Source of the DNA: Macrosoma leucophasiata
Lineage: Eukaryota; Arthropoda; Insecta; Lepidoptera; Hedylidae
Direction of reading: 5' to 3'
Length of the DNA: 64,000 nucleotides
Assembly (NCBI GenBank): GCA_036365455.1
Contig: JAWQUS010000030.1
Span: forward strand, 2,170,001-2,234,000
Shown here: positions 21,691-33,133 of the stretch, in pieces
Position numbering within the stretch: position 1 is the first letter of the stretch
Layout of the letters: the number at the start of each line of letters is the position of its first letter
Program-made: the position numbers and the translations under genes
The notes under the pieces: generated by a model
What the model saw: the letters and a program-made list of their open reading frames with translations, nothing else
The model's database searches: none
Told to the model about the DNA's origin: nothing

Positions 21691-21918
21691 TATTATGGAA
21701 GATAAGATACAACATAAGACCTAAAAATTATGTGAAAATTTTAAGCGTCTACTTGTCGTGCAAAAAAAAATAGGAAAAAACACCTTTGTTGTATGCCCCC
21801 TCGTTTTCATTTTCTTATATTTAGTTATTAATTTTGTCTTTATAGCAGTAACAGAAATACATCATTTTTGAAAATGTTAGCTTTCTAGCTATCACTATTT
21901 ATGAGATACGGCCTGGTG

Positions 21919-21952
<34 letters not shown>

Positions 21953-22639
21953 AGACAGCGATGGATTAGTAATCCGTAGGGTCCGCTTTTACCTTTTAGT
22001 ACGAAACCCCCTGAAAGATAGAACTATGAGACACAATAGCTTAAAAATATTCGATACGATTCTTTAAATTGACATAACTTTTTTATTTCTGAACCGATTC
22101 ACATGAAACAAACACTAAACATTAAGTGAAACTTACCACAATATATTAGTTAAAACAGCAGATCGAATAAGCCGTTTCTGAAATTAGCGTACACAAACAC
22201 ACAGACAAACAGACATTTTTCCGGGATAAAAAGTACCCAGTGTTGTGCGCCAAAGGTTAAAGTATAATCATGCCAAGTTTCATTGTAATCGAACCAGTAG
22301 TTTTTATGTGATGCTTGAACAAACAGACAGACAGACAAAAAACATTCTAATCACATATTTGGGTTCGGTATCGATCTAGTAACATCCCCTGGTATTTATT
22401 TTTTCAATACATATTTTTAATGTACAGAATTTGAACTTCTACAGTTTTATCATAAGTATAGATTTCCAAGTGCGGTCTACGTTTAGTTGATGTCAGATAG
22501 ACGCATCAATGTGTACCTGTACAGTGTATCAGTGTGCGTGCCTTACGTACGTATACTCAAACTTCTTTACCACAACCAAATATAAGCCGCGCTCGTAAAT
22601 TGCAAAGATTATAGTATTCGTTATTGGAGTCGAAAATAG
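21691..22639. other. Non-coding with repeat tail fragments
   Basis: 21870-22015 ('tagctatcacta', a gacagacagacg tract, 'gtagggtccgctttta') looks like the 3' part of the 'agggttccgt' repeat. 22080-22370 has 'ctgaaccgattcacatgaaa' and a 'gacagacagacag' tract, another retroposon tail. Nothing else recognised. Confidence 0.45.
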
Positions 22640-23215
22640 CTATCTGAATAAACCCGAACCTCTTGTAAAGTCCAGACACAAACAGAGCGGGGAAATTACA
22701 TCATAATAAAAACGCTCCAAAAACCAATAACACAAAATAATAACGCGAAAAATAATCCAACAACAATTGAACATCCCATTTAAAATCAACAATTATGGTA
22801 TATATATATAATACATACTTATTGAAATCCCTAAAAACATAGGAAATGACTTAAATGATAAAAACTATAAACGCCAACTAGAATCATATTTCTTAAATAT
22901 TCTATGGAATAATTAAATTCGTACAATTAGCGTAAACGGAATCATCCATCGGAGCAAACCTCGCACGGCTGCAACTACCTTTAACCGGCTTTGCAGTGTT
23001 TATAATGATGCATTCTCGCACACATACAAGTTAACAATTTATTATAAGAGTGTCTAGTAGTAGCATAAGCCTCGTATATAAGCTTTATTAGTAGGTTTTT
23101 AATACTACCTACTATTTTTAAGCCCGTACTGTATTTTTATTTGAAAATTAATAAAAAATAAAGTTAGAGTCCTTCCGACATCGCCTAAGATCGGCTCATA
23201 TTGTGGCGGGACATG
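22640..23215 (+). repeat. Repeat 'G' split by a ~470 bp insertion
   Basis: The first part ends about 22696 ('cctcttgtaaagtccag') and the second resumes about 23166 ('gagtccttccgacatcg'). The insert 22697-23165 is AT-rich and unrecognised. Confidence 0.5.
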
Positions 23216-23247
23216 AATAATTTAATATCAAAAATATAATACAAGTT

Positions 23248-23874
23248 AAAGGCGCGGGCCCACAGCAATGCACGGAGAGGCTGCGCACGTGTATTAAGCT
23301 TTGCTTTATATGAAACTAGCTTTTGCCCGAGGCTTCGACTGCGTGGATGTCAAAAAGTAGCCTATGTTCTTCCTCAAAGTCAGCTCTATCTCTGTACCAA
23401 ATATCATTAAAATCGGTTCAGTCATTTGGACGTGAAAAGGTTATAAGACAGAAAGGTATCAGACAGACAGACAGACAGAGTTACTTTCGCTTTTAAAATA
23501 TTAAGTAGGGATTGTATGTGGTAGTGTCCACTGCAACCCACGAAGAGGCTACACATGAATTGACGTCATTGACACATGCGTGGCTAGCTCGATTAGGCAG
23601 TTACGTAGCTCAACGCTATAAACGTGGGTCTACGTTTCCACTGGGAGTACATGAATATGGCCCACGACAATGTACAGCTCGCTTATCTATCCTTGGATGG
23701 CAATGGGATGTGCGTAGCCTCCGTGCGCCGTGCCACGCCACGCTATACATTATTCGTGGGTCCTCATGTACTCCAGTGGAAACGTTGACCCACGTTGTCA
23801 AACAAATTTATACACGCAGCTGAAATGCGCCGCGTGTTCGTACACAGCATGCGCCTTGGTGGGCCCGCGCCTTA
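23248..23874. mobile_element. Foldback MITE with 'aaggcgcgggcccac' ends
   Basis: The termini are inverted 15-mers. An internal foldback pairs about 23622-23680 with 23745-23795 ('cgtttccactgggagtacat' against its near-complement). A retroposon tail (23316-23512, 'ctagcttttgcccgaggct') has inserted in its left part. No convincing target duplication. The open frames on both strands follow from the symmetry. Confidence 0.65.
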
Positions 23875-23952
23875 ATATTACTACTAGCTATCTCAGTGAA
23901 CTTCGTATCCCCCTAGGGGTATATCAGTTACTTACGCAAATAAAAACGTAAC

Positions 23953-24262
23953 GTAAGTTCACGCCTGTAATCCCCGAAGGGGTAGGCAGAGGTAAATGCA
24001 TGCATTCAAGCATACATGCAAACACCCACGACTCGCCGGTAACGTTTTGGCCCATGTAACAGGTGGCGAACCTGTTGCCATCTCCGGGCACATTACCAAA
24101 CTTCGAGGTACTGGGAAACTTCCAGAAAATGGGAAAATCCCAATAGAACCAGAGATAAAGGATTTTAAACCGTTTTCTCTGAAAGTCCCCGACCCGGGCA
24201 TCGAACTCAGGAACCCCAGCGTAGTAGTAGTGGCTTGCTACCACTACGCTACTGAGGCAGTT
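23953..24262 (-). mobile_element. SINE-B, full length
   Basis: From the 3' hairpin ('ttcacgcctgtaatccccg', 'aaggggtaggcagagg') to the tRNA-like head ('cgggcatcgaactcagg', 'ctaccactacgctactg'). Confidence 0.85.
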
Positions 24263-24285
24263 ATATTATATTATATCCAACCGGC

Positions 24286-24492
24286 AACTTTGACTACCCA
24301 GTTAGTTAGTGTGAGATGACCGTTTGATTCGTAGGATCGCGGGTTCGATCCCCGCACCGGAACAAATATTTGTATGGCCTGCAGATATTTGTTTCGGGTC
24401 TGCGTGTTTGTGTATGTGTTGTATGTGTACAACGGCACCCACGACACAGGTTTATACCTACTGTAGGGCTGTGAGTGTAAGCGAAAAAAAAA
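24286..24492 (+). mobile_element. SINE-C, full length
   Basis: tRNA-like head with 'cgcgggttcgatccccgc' B-box, then 'tatttgtatggcctgcag', 'cggcacccacgacacagg' and a poly-A run (24482-24495). Confidence 0.85.
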
Positions 24493-24526
24493 AAACTTTA
24501 TTCACATAAAAAGCTTAATATAAAGC

Positions 24527-24663
24527 CTCAATCAAAGGCCTGTTCAAAGAAACATCTAACCGAATTAACCCAAACCTCTTGTAAAGGGCAGAGACAAACA
24601 GAGAGGGGAAATTAGAGCTCCCTTCCGAATTCGGTTAAAGTCCGCTCACATTGTTGTGCGACG
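24527..24663 (+). repeat. Repeat 'G' copy
   Basis: 'caatcaaaggcctgttcaaa', 'cctcttgtaaagggcagag' and 'gagctcccttccgaattcgg'. Confidence 0.6.
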
Positions 24664-24737
24664 ATAATAATGGTTATGGGTATTCGCAGAATATTGTATT
24701 ATGATGTTGTTTTATTAAGTCTTGACATATATATTTT

Positions 24738-25018
24738 TTTTATGTAATGGAAGTGGTAAACAAGCATGCAGTTCACATTGATGTTAAATGATGACTGCAG
24801 CCTATAGACCTAGACAAAGACCAAGGTCAAAATGTAGATGCGCTGCCACTCCTGAGGCATTAGGTGTTATGCCTCTGTGCCGGAAATTACAGGGCCGTAC
24901 ATTACCACCTGACCGGAACACGATAGTGCTGAACACTACCATTTAGCGGCAAGTATATTAGGTAATGCGGTGGTGCCTACGCCCGCGAGTTCCGTCACTG
25001 GAGCTCTACCGCCAGTAA
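24738..25018 (-). mobile_element. SINE-A, full length
   Basis: Antisense copy from the T-rich tail to 'ctggagctctaccgccagt'. Close to the majority sequence. Confidence 0.85.
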
Positions 25019-25271
25019 AATAAAAAGTCATGTAAATACTGTCAAAATTTACTTTCATAGCGGGTCTCCAGACAATTCGAAAACCCATGTCTAAAGTTAA
25101 ATTGAGTTCAATGAAATACATTCAAAGGAAACATTCTTATGTCTTTGCCAAATATAAGGTGTGACAAGAGAATCATTGTGTCAATTTCTTCTTAGGGTTT
25201 CGTACACAGATCAATCTATTAACCATCTTGACAGCATTCTTTATAGCTGTAGATGATATCTGCTTAAGAAT

Positions 25272-25660
25272 ATTTCAAACTCAAACTCAAAAATGCATTC
25301 AATAACTTGGAAATAACAGAAATGTACGGCCCTGTAATTTCCGGCACAGAGGCATAACACCTTAGGCCTCAGGAGTGGTAACGCATTTGCATTTTGACCT
25401 TGGTCTTTGTGTGGGTGTCTATAGGCTGCAGTCATCACTTAACATCAATGTGAACTGCATGCTTGTTTGCCACTTCAATTACATAAAAAAAAAAAAAAGA
25501 ATTTGCTTGTGATAGGTCAAATCACAAAATATAAAATTAAAGCGAATAAGAACTGTTAATAATGGTCCAAAAAACTTAATAATAAAAATACCATAATAAA
25601 ATATCAACAGAATGTTCCATACTCTCTTTTACAAACGTCGAGACAAGACTAAATAAAAAA
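25272..25660 (-). mobile_element. LINE 3' UTR ('X') carrying a SINE-A
   Basis: 'aaactcaaactcaaaaatgc' and 'aataacttggaaataacag' up to 25319, resuming 'aatttgcttgtgataggtca' after 25499. Same element as 14699-15056. Confidence 0.7.
25320..25498 (+). mobile_element. SINE-A, 5'-truncated, nested in LINE tail X
   Basis: Starts mid-element at 'aatgtacggccctgtaattt' and ends with a poly-A run of about 14. The 5' truncation is typical of target-primed reverse transcription. Confidence 0.8.
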
Positions 25661-25751
25661 ATCGTCCTAATCAATCATTTCATTTAGAAATTGATTTGAA
25701 ATAAATATTTGAGTATTTATCCAGTGTTGTACCTACATCGTTGATTTCTAC

Positions 25752-25862
25752 ACAACTCAATGGTTGACTGGTAGAGTTATGTCGTGGCGTTAAGTCCGCC
25801 GTATTTATTTATACTTTTATGCACGTATGTTGTGTGCATAAAAGTATAAATAAATAAATAAA
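25752..25862 (+). mobile_element. LINE 3' end with a perfect inverted repeat
   Basis: 'ggttgactggtagagtta' and 'gttaagtccgccgta' match the tail at 7960-8058. The 23-base 'tatttatttatacttttatg...' arm at 25802-25824 is exactly complementary to 25834-25856, with a 9 nt loop. Confidence 0.6.
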
Positions 25863-26031
25863 TATTTATTCTCAAAGAAAACTCAATTGCTTTTGATGTG
25901 AGGGAAGAATAAAACACCTCATAAGAACATAATTACGTCTGTAAAAGTATCTAAACAAGAACAACCAGCTAATCCGATTTCAAATACTAGAACCTTTACA
26001 AACATCTTACGGATGACAAATCCAATATGTA

Positions 26032-26160
26032 GCCTCAGTTGGCAATCAAAGTCCGTTCAAAGAAATACCTAATCGAATCAGAACCTCTTGTAAAGGGCAG
26101 AGACAAATAGACTGGAAATTAGAAGGCTCTTCCGCATTTAAGGTATATATACTGCGGTGG
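26032..26160 (+). repeat. Repeat 'G' copy
   Basis: 'caatcaaagtccgttcaaag', 'cctcttgtaaagggcagag' and 'aggctcttccgcattt'. Confidence 0.6.
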
Positions 26161-26193
26161 AGCGGTAAATAGTAAATCGAAGAAAGATATGAT

Positions 26194-26490
26194 TCAACTG
26201 CCACGGTAGCCTAGTGGTAGCAGGCCACTAGTAGGACCTAGGTTCGATGCCCGGGTAGGAGGTCAGAGATAATGGTGTAAAGTCCTTTATTACTGGTTTT
26301 ATTGGGATTTTCCATTTTCTGGAAATTTTCCAGTACCTCGAAGCTTGGTAATGTGCCCGGAGATATCAACAGGCTCGCCACCTGGTACATGGGCCAAAAC
26401 GTAACCGGCGAATCGTGGGTGTTTGGATGTATGCTTGAATGCATGCATCTACCTCTGCCTACCCCTTCGGGGATTACAGACGTCAAGTTA
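26194..26490 (+). mobile_element. SINE-B, full length, sense
   Basis: The head 'cggtagcctagtggtagcag' (A-box) and 'aggttcgatgcccggg' (B-box) are followed by the body and the 3' hairpin 'gcctaccccttcggggatta'. A T-run follows. Confidence 0.85.
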
Positions 26491-26526
26491 CGTTTTTTTT
26501 TACGTTTTTAAGGCGTCAAGTTACGT

Positions 26527-27066
26527 TTTTAGGGTTCCGTAAAGAAAAATAAGGAACCCTTATAGGATCACTCGTGCGTCTGTCTGTCCGTCTGTCACAG
26601 CCAATTTGCTCCGAAACTACTCCACCGATTGAATTGAAATTTGATAAATATATGTAAATTGGTGACCCAAAGATGAACGCGCCAAGTAAAATAATAAATT
26701 TTAAACAAGGGGGCCACTTCCGGGGGTAAATCAAAAAAAAAAAAAATCATAAACTGTGTCGTGTTACATATCAAATGAAAGAAGTTATTGTCAGTATCTC
26801 AGATATATTTTTTTTATAATTGTTGCATAAACAAATTTGAAGTTATTTAAGAAAAACGACGAAAATTGACCATTCCCCCCCCCCATGTCCGAAACTACTG
26901 AACTTAAAATTTTGAAAAAAATGTGGAAAATAGTTCTTTGCCTATAGATTACTGGAAAACCTATAAGAAGTTTGAGTATTCAAATTAAATTCTTAATACG
27001 AAAATATTTATTTAAATTACGGAACCCTCACCACGCGAGTCGAACTCGCACTAGTCCGGTTTTTTT
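26527..27066 (+). repeat. 'agggttccgt' repeat, full-length copy
   Basis: Starts 'ttagggttccgtaaag', has 'ggaacccttataggatcac' with a tctgtctgtc tract, and ends 'cggaaccctcaccacgcgag', 'ctagtccggttttttt'. Partial copies are at 48128, 50425, 51085 (antisense), 51374 and 53362. Class uncertain. Confidence 0.7.
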
Positions 27067-27194
27067 GTTTCAGGAGCCTGAAACAGATTACGTAATCGTC
27101 GACCCAAAAGACAATTTTTACTTCACTTAATCTTTTTACGTTCAAATAAGTCCTCAAGACAGACACATTTGTGTCTGTTCTAATGAAAAAAAAA

Positions 27195-27340
27195 GAGGTT
27201 CTTCAAAATGGCGTCGAAAGAGTCCTTCGGGGCCAGCAGCCCGTTGGCAGATCCCCTGGTGTTGCAAATGTCCATAGGCGACGGTGACCACTTTCCATTA
27301 GGTGGCCCGTCTGCTTGTCTGTCATCCTAATGACATATAA
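27195..27340 (+). repeat. CR1-like LINE 3' end fragment
   Basis: 'ttcttcaaaatggcgtcgaa', 'gtgttgcaaatgtccatagg' and 'gcttgtctgtcatcc' correspond to the last codons and 3' end of the LINE at 29456-29880. Confidence 0.65.
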
Positions 27341-28042
27341 AAATGATGTTCAAGTGTTGGACTTCGGTAGTTTGAGCTACATCTGCTAAAGATGGAGACA
27401 AGGCAACATTACGAATACCTATTTCTATCGATATAACTACCGATATCCCTATCAGATATCAGTTCCACGAGCCTGTTGACATTTTTTTACACAATACCAA
27501 ACTTCATAATTGGCGGATATCATAAGCTTAAAGAAGCCAAAATATTAAGATGCGTCACGCGTCAAGCTATTGCGCTTAGGTATTAACTAAGCAAGGGGAA
27601 ACAACTCGCGCACGCCTTTCCGCTTGCCGGTCGAGTGATTTGGGGCAATTATCTCATTACTATGGAGACGGCTCGGAATTAATTGTTGTGTAAAACATAT
27701 TGCTTTAGCAGAAATTCAGAAATTATTTTGTGAACACGTCAAATATTTGGATTTTCTTGGGGTCATACCATCTATTATAGAAACTTATTTTAATCGTTAT
27801 TTATTTTATGTTCACTTAGGTATTACTTAATTTGATATATGGAAGAAAAATCAACATTCTGGCTTGACAGCTGACAGGAAGCGTTTAGATCTTGAATTAT
27901 TTTAAATAATTTATAATTCATAAAACCGGGCATCTATCAATTAACCGTTGTTTAGGGTTCTACTTGTGTGCCTCTCCAATCACCAGATTCTGGCAGAATT
28001 ACCCTTAAGTCGGTAATTGCCACTAAATAATAGAAGATTTTA
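27341..28042. other. Non-coding; local repeat at 27585-27695
   Basis: The block 'gtgatttggggcaattat' with flanking 'ctaagcaaggggaaa' recurs at 28900-29010. Nothing else recognised. Confidence 0.5.
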
Positions 28043-28330
28043 CTGGTGGTAGAGCTCCAGTGACGGAGCTCGAGGGCGTAGGCACCACCGCATTACCTAA
28101 TATACTTGCCGCTAAATGGTAGTGTTCAGCACTATCGCGTTCCGGTCAGGTGGTAATGTACGGCTCTGTTATTTCCGGCACAGAGGCATAACACCTAATG
28201 CCTCAGGAGTGGCAGCGCATCTGCATTTTGACGTCTGGTCATTGTGTGGGTGTCTATAGGCTGCAGTCATCACTTAACATCAATGTGAACTGCACCCTTG
28301 TTTGCCACATTTATTACAAAAAAAAAAAAT
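28043..28330 (+). mobile_element. SINE-A, full length
   Basis: 'actggtggtagagctccag' to 'gtttgccacatttatta' and an 11-A tail. Confidence 0.85.
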
Positions 28331-29054
28331 GAATATAATGACAATAAATTATGGAAATAAGTGACGTGTTCTTAGGTTTTCGCGAACTACAATAAATTGA
28401 AATGAAAACTATTTTTACATTATTTATCTTGTTTTTCATAGGAATATTATTTTATGGAAAATTTGGTAGCTACTAAGTACAGCAACAGCCATTTCTTGTA
28501 ATGATCACTAAGGAAAATTAGCTCTAACTATAAACTAACGATTATAGTAAAATTATGGCATTTTTACTATAATCTTGTCAACGTCTACGTCAAGGCAAAA
28601 GAAGACTAAAATTCACTGCATTGATCCTTATCTTGCCTAACGTCCGTTATACATCGTATGACGAAGACATAAATACACTGCGTTAATCCTCATTTAGCCT
28701 ATCACCCGTTATATCGTATAACACGATAAAGTAACATTAAACTATCGAGAAAGTCTCGAATGACAAATTGTTGGATACATTTGTTTACGCTCTTTTTCCC
28801 AAATCCCAATTACTACTATAGGTTAACTATAGGAATTCCACAAAAAAGGGAAGAAGACAAAAAATAAACAGGCTTTATGTCAGGAAATCAGCTTTTTACT
28901 AAGCAAGGGGAAATTAACTTGAGCACGCCTTGTCGCTCCAGTGATTTGGGGCAATTACCTAATTAGTATGGAGACAGGTCTGAATTAATTATTGTGTTTT
29001 ACCGTTGTTTTGACAGGATTACTGGAACTGGTTGTTTATATACTTACTTACGCC
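28331..29054. other. Non-coding; two weak local duplications
   Basis: 28600-28730 contains a diverged ~65 bp tandem pair ('cactgcattgatcc' / 'cactgcgttaatcc'). 28900-29010 is the partner of 27585-27695. No gene seen. Confidence 0.45.
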
Positions 29055-29985
29055 TTATTATTTTATGTAATGAAGATTTGAAACAAGCATTTATGTAGTT
29101 CAAAGTGATTGTACTGATGGTAAATTAGCCTTACAGCCTAACTAAAGGCTAAAAGCAATATAACACTAAAATAAAAACAGAAAATTGTACTGCATTTTGG
29201 ACCTCTGGTAACATTATCACCAGAACTCGTCGTGTAAGCGTATAGCGTATAACTCAAAATGCGGTTGCGTTGCTTCCCTTGGGGCCTAAGTTGTTTTGCC
29301 CCTGAGATGGAAATTACAGGATCCAAAGTCAAAGCAGATTAGTCTTAGCCATCTGAACCTACAATTGCATGGTTTGTAATTACGGGGCTATACATAATCA
29401 TGTAACCGAAATGCGATACCTAGTGTTGAATACTATCGTTTGTATCTCTAACTAGGAATCACAGATCGACTCGAAGATCTGAGTCTGCGCAGAGACATCG
29501 GATGTTTGTGCATTTTCTACCGCCTTTATAATGGTGAGTGCTCTAATGATCTGCCCGATCTGGTGCCATCGTTCTTCTACATTTCTCCATAGCACCACCC
29601 GCCAAAGAGAGAAGTTTGACCCGAGCAGATTGGATACTTGGAAGTGCTCAACGGTCCGATTCTCGCGTTCAATCAGAACGTGCAAATTGTGGAACAAACT
29701 TCCCTCTGAGGTGTTCCCCCGGCGCTACAATATCGGGTTCTTCAAAACTGGTGTCAAAAGAGTCCTTCAGGGCTGGCGCGTTGGCAACTCCCTTGGTATT
29801 GCAAATGTTCATAGGCGACGGTAACCACTTTCTATCAGGACTGCTTGTCTGTCAATCCCTTGACTTAAGAAAAAAATATAATCAGATAAATTAAGTGATA
29901 CGATGGTGCCTACCTTCTCGAGCTCAGACAGTAACTGTATCTCAAGCTCAGACACTGAAACTATACCGCCAGTGCCTGTATGCTA
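29055..29985 (-). repeat. SINE-A, degenerate, split by a LINE
   Basis: Blocks before 29455 ('ttgcgttgcttccc', 'cgatacctagtgttgaatac') and after 29890 ('gtgatacgatggtgcctac', 'actataccgccagtg') belong to one old antisense copy. Confidence 0.55.
29456..29880 (+). pseudogene. CR1/jockey-like LINE, C-terminal end of ORF2
   Basis: The frames encode SLRRDIG...FYRLYNGECS, then DTWKCSTVRFSRSIRT, KLWNKLPSEVFP and GFFKTGVKRVLQ, the conserved end of arthropod CR1-like reverse transcriptase polyproteins. A stop or frame break lies between the first and second halves (around 29580-29620). Short 3' end 'gcttgtctgtcaatccc'. 5'-truncated insertion inside a SINE. Confidence 0.75.
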
Positions 29986-30062
29986 TGCTGATTATCCACT
30001 GTTAGGACATGAAAACTGAAGATCTTTGGGCAAACAGATTGGATGATGCAATGGTGCTTACA

Positions 30063-30530
30063 TCTGCTGTTCTACCATCATCACTCCAGCCGAAAGACGC
30101 TCCTGGACAAAGCCATTAGGAGAGAATGGTGGTAGAGCTCCAGTATCGTAGCTCGCGGGCGTAGGCACACGTAGGTATTACCTAAGATACTTGCCGCTAA
30201 ATGGTTGTGTTCAGCACTATCGTGTTCCGGTCATGTGGTAATATACGGCCCTGTAATTTCCGGCACAGAGGCATAACACCTTAGGCCTCAGGAGTGGTAA
30301 CGCATCTTCATTTTGACTTTGGTCTTTGTGGGTGATAGGCTGCAGTCATCACTAAACATCAATGTGAACTGCATGCTTGTTTGCCACTGTCAATACATAA
30401 AAAAATGGGCAGGCGGATTAGCGATCGCAGTGGTGGTAGCTTTATTGTGAGACGCTGCTACCCATCACGCGTTATTTTATTTTCTTCTTTATTTGAATGG
30501 TTTGACTGCCACTGATCGCCCATAAATGTT
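30063..30530 (-). repeat. RTE LINE 3' end split by SINE-A
   Basis: 'catcatcactccagcc' and 'gaaagacgctcctggac' (30067-30100), then the SINE, then 'gcagtggtggtagctt' (from about 30435), in the same order as at 14036-14240. Confidence 0.55.
30126..30408 (+). mobile_element. SINE-A, full length
   Basis: 'tggtggtagagctccagta' to 'gcttgtttgccactgtc' with a short A tail. Confidence 0.85.
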
Positions 30531-30736
30531 ACGAAATATCTATGTATCAAAATCAAATCAAAAAAATAATTATTCTTTCATAAAAAAATCTTATATCTGT
30601 AAACAAGTGCTAGGACCAACCCAGTAGGCTATATATTAGACCTGTGACGGGTGGCCGCGCTCTTCCATAGCTTAGGTAACTAATTATAGCTGAAATAACT
30701 TAAATGCTAAAGTTCCTTAATTAAGTATCAAAACCA

Positions 30737-30739
30737 GGC

Positions 30740-30796
<57 letters not shown>
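30737..30796. repeat. (AC)n microsatellite
   Basis: About 28 uninterrupted AC units. It lies beyond the 3' end of the LINE below and might be its former tail or simple slippage. Positions 30797-30952 are the LINE's AT-rich 3' region. Confidence 0.9.
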
Positions 30797-30952
30797 CCGT
30801 AACGTGTTGATGAATACAAAAAACATTATATACAATTCTCTAGAAAAGGTAACATAATGCATGTAACTTCACAATTTAATTTAACTTATTTTATCTAAAT
30901 TTGTTTTAATTTAAGTCTAACAAAATTATTAACCATTACAATTTTTAACACG

Positions 30953-32898
30953 CTAAAGATTAATTTTAAATAACTTTTCTATTTCTATAAACGTTTTCGG
31001 TTTTAACCACTCTATCAATTTTTGCCTGCACTCTCGAGTTATAAGTTGGTATATATGCAGAATTCTATTTATTCTATTATACAATAAGGTTGATCTGTAT
31101 AAAAGCTGTCTCTGAGCAAAATCTGTTCTTTTCAAATTCTTAGTAGTAACTGTGCCCCCTCTCCTACGCGCGAGTAACACTGGATCAAACGTTAAGGTTC
31201 TATGAGGTCTCAAGGTAGCATTCAAAATATACAATTTTCTCATTGTTAGAACATCACTAATTTCGTAGAGTTTCTCAGTAGAAAATTTGTGCCTTTTAAA
31301 ATTTATGATTTTTAATAGATACCGCTGAGCTCGTTCTTCTTCCAGGAATTTTGTTTGAGTGGCTCCTCCCCAAATTGATACACAATAGGTCATCACAGAT
31401 TGTGCTAGTGTTAAATAGATTTGTTTCATTAATTGTTTTGTGGTTACGTGTCTCAAACTCTTAAAAATCCATACCAGCCTCCTAATTCTGGCATTGATAT
31501 ATTCAATCTGAGCGTGCCAAGATAAACGCTGGTCAATAAATACTCCGAGATATTTAGTGGAAAATACTCTTTCAATTTCATCACATGTCCAGTTAGACCT
31601 ATTATTGTTACACTGATGTATTTTTAATTTAATATCTAAACTCGGCATAGTTTTTTTAGTTATACTAAAACAAATACAATGTGTCTTTTTAGTATTAAGT
31701 GTAAGATAATTAGATCTAAGCCAATTCGATATAATATGAAGGCCATTCCTAGCACTTTCAAAAACCGATTCCCAAGTTGGACCGTTGAACACTATAGCGG
31801 TGTCGTCCGCATATGAATAGACGTCACCATTATTTATTTTAAGATTAGTTAATTCATTACACACATATAGATTATAAACAGCCTAGGCCCTAGGACGCTG
31901 CCTTGAGGCACACCAGAATTGATTTCTGAGTCCGTACTTTGATATGGACCTATTTTAATCCTTTGCTGGCGATTTTTGAGATAATCTGTGAGAAATTTGA
32001 GTGGTATGCCTCTTATTCCGATATTTTCTAGTTTTTGCACAAGAATGGAGTGAGAGACGGTCTCAAAAGCTTTTTTCAGGTCAAAATATCTACAGAAAGA
32101 CATTTACGTGACATGTCAAGTTGTTCAGTAATTTTGGACGTAAGTGCTTCAATTGCATCCTCCGTGCACTTTCCATGCCTGAAACCATATTGAGAATGAG
32201 GTAATATGTTAAATTTCTGTAAGTAATTTATAAGACGAACATAAAGAAGTTTTTCAATTATTTTAGAAATAGCGGATAGTACTGAGATCGGTCTATAATT
32301 ATTGACATCATCTCTACTTCCACTCTTGTGCACTGGGATTACTAAGGATCTTTTAAGTAAAGAAGGAAATGTACCGGTTGTAAAACAAAAATTTGCCAAG
32401 TGACCTATACCTTTTGACATCTTTAGAAATTTGGTAGGGATATTATCCCACTCTGGAGCACAAGGCTTTAATTTCATCAGAATGCATTCAACTTCTCGAG
32501 GGTCAGTTTCCAAAAGTACGAAAGATTGTGGAAATTGTGGGTTAATTAATTTTGTTATTGTAGGGGAGAAACCTGTAGAGGCAATATTTTCTGCTAAGTT
32601 TTTACCAATAGAAGAGAATACATTATTTACGAAATTATATACGACAGATTCTTCAGATGTAGGTTTTAAATTTAATAATTCAGTGTTAGGGATTTTATTT
32701 GTTTTGAAATGTGTAATTTTGTTTATTGTTTTCCATAAAACTTTGGGATCTTTTAATGAAATGTTTAGTTGTTCCTTTTCGAATTTTTGTTTTAGATTTT
32801 TACGTAACCGATTACAGAAGTTTCGATATCTTTTGAATGTTATTTTTTCAATTTCATTTTCAGCATTGGATCTTAAATGTATCAAACAACATATATTT
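30953..32898 (-). pseudogene. Non-LTR retrotransposon reverse transcriptase, 5'-truncated, two frameshifts
   Basis: Three consecutive minus-strand frames (32885-32076, 32103-31849, 31864-30953) together make one reverse transcriptase. In order they hold the N-terminal RT approach (KPCAPEWDNIPTKFLK), NNYRPISVLSAISKI, the motif A region FDLKKAFETVSH, GVPQGSVLGP, and the catalytic YADD box in YSYADDTAIVF. The thumb and a long C-terminal region ending IEIEKLFKINL follow. Single-base shifts near 32100 and 31857 break it. No endonuclease domain is present because the 5' end stops at about 32898, where a SINE-A begins. The layout fits a jockey-clade LINE that copies its RNA by target-primed reverse transcription. 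It is inactive as read. Confidence 0.85.
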
Positions 32899-33133
32899 TT
32901 TTAATCCATCTGCCACATATTCTTGTTCAGCACTAGCGTGTTCCGGTAAACTGGTAATGTATAGCCCCGTAATAACTATCACAGAGACACGGCACCAGGA
33001 CGCGTAGGTCTCAGGACGCATCTGCATTTTGACGTCTAGTTTTTGTGTTAGATGTGTATAGGCAGTCATCGTTTGACATTAATTTGAACTCCATGCTTGT
33101 TTGCCACCTTCACTATATTATACAAAAAAAAAA
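32899..33133 (+). mobile_element. SINE-A second subfamily, 5'-truncated
   Basis: 'gttcagcactagcgtgttcc', 'ccgtaataactatcacagag' and 'gcttgtttgccaccttc' with a 12-A run. Confidence 0.8.

Noticed and set aside
21900..21962. CRISPR-like array from the repeated gacagacagac tracts (also 48180, 50470, 51420)
   Set aside because: Simple tetranucleotide runs without spacers, part of dispersed repeats in a eukaryotic genome.
23512..23823. Overlapping frames of 60-105 codons
   Set aside because: They lie in the arms of a foldback MITE and arise from its GC-rich symmetry.
30737..30796. AC tract as a telomeric or centromeric repeat
   Set aside because: Dinucleotide microsatellite next to a LINE 3' end; not the insect telomere unit.
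32431..32904. 157-codon plus-strand frame
   Set aside because: Antisense to the LINE reverse transcriptase; no domain features.
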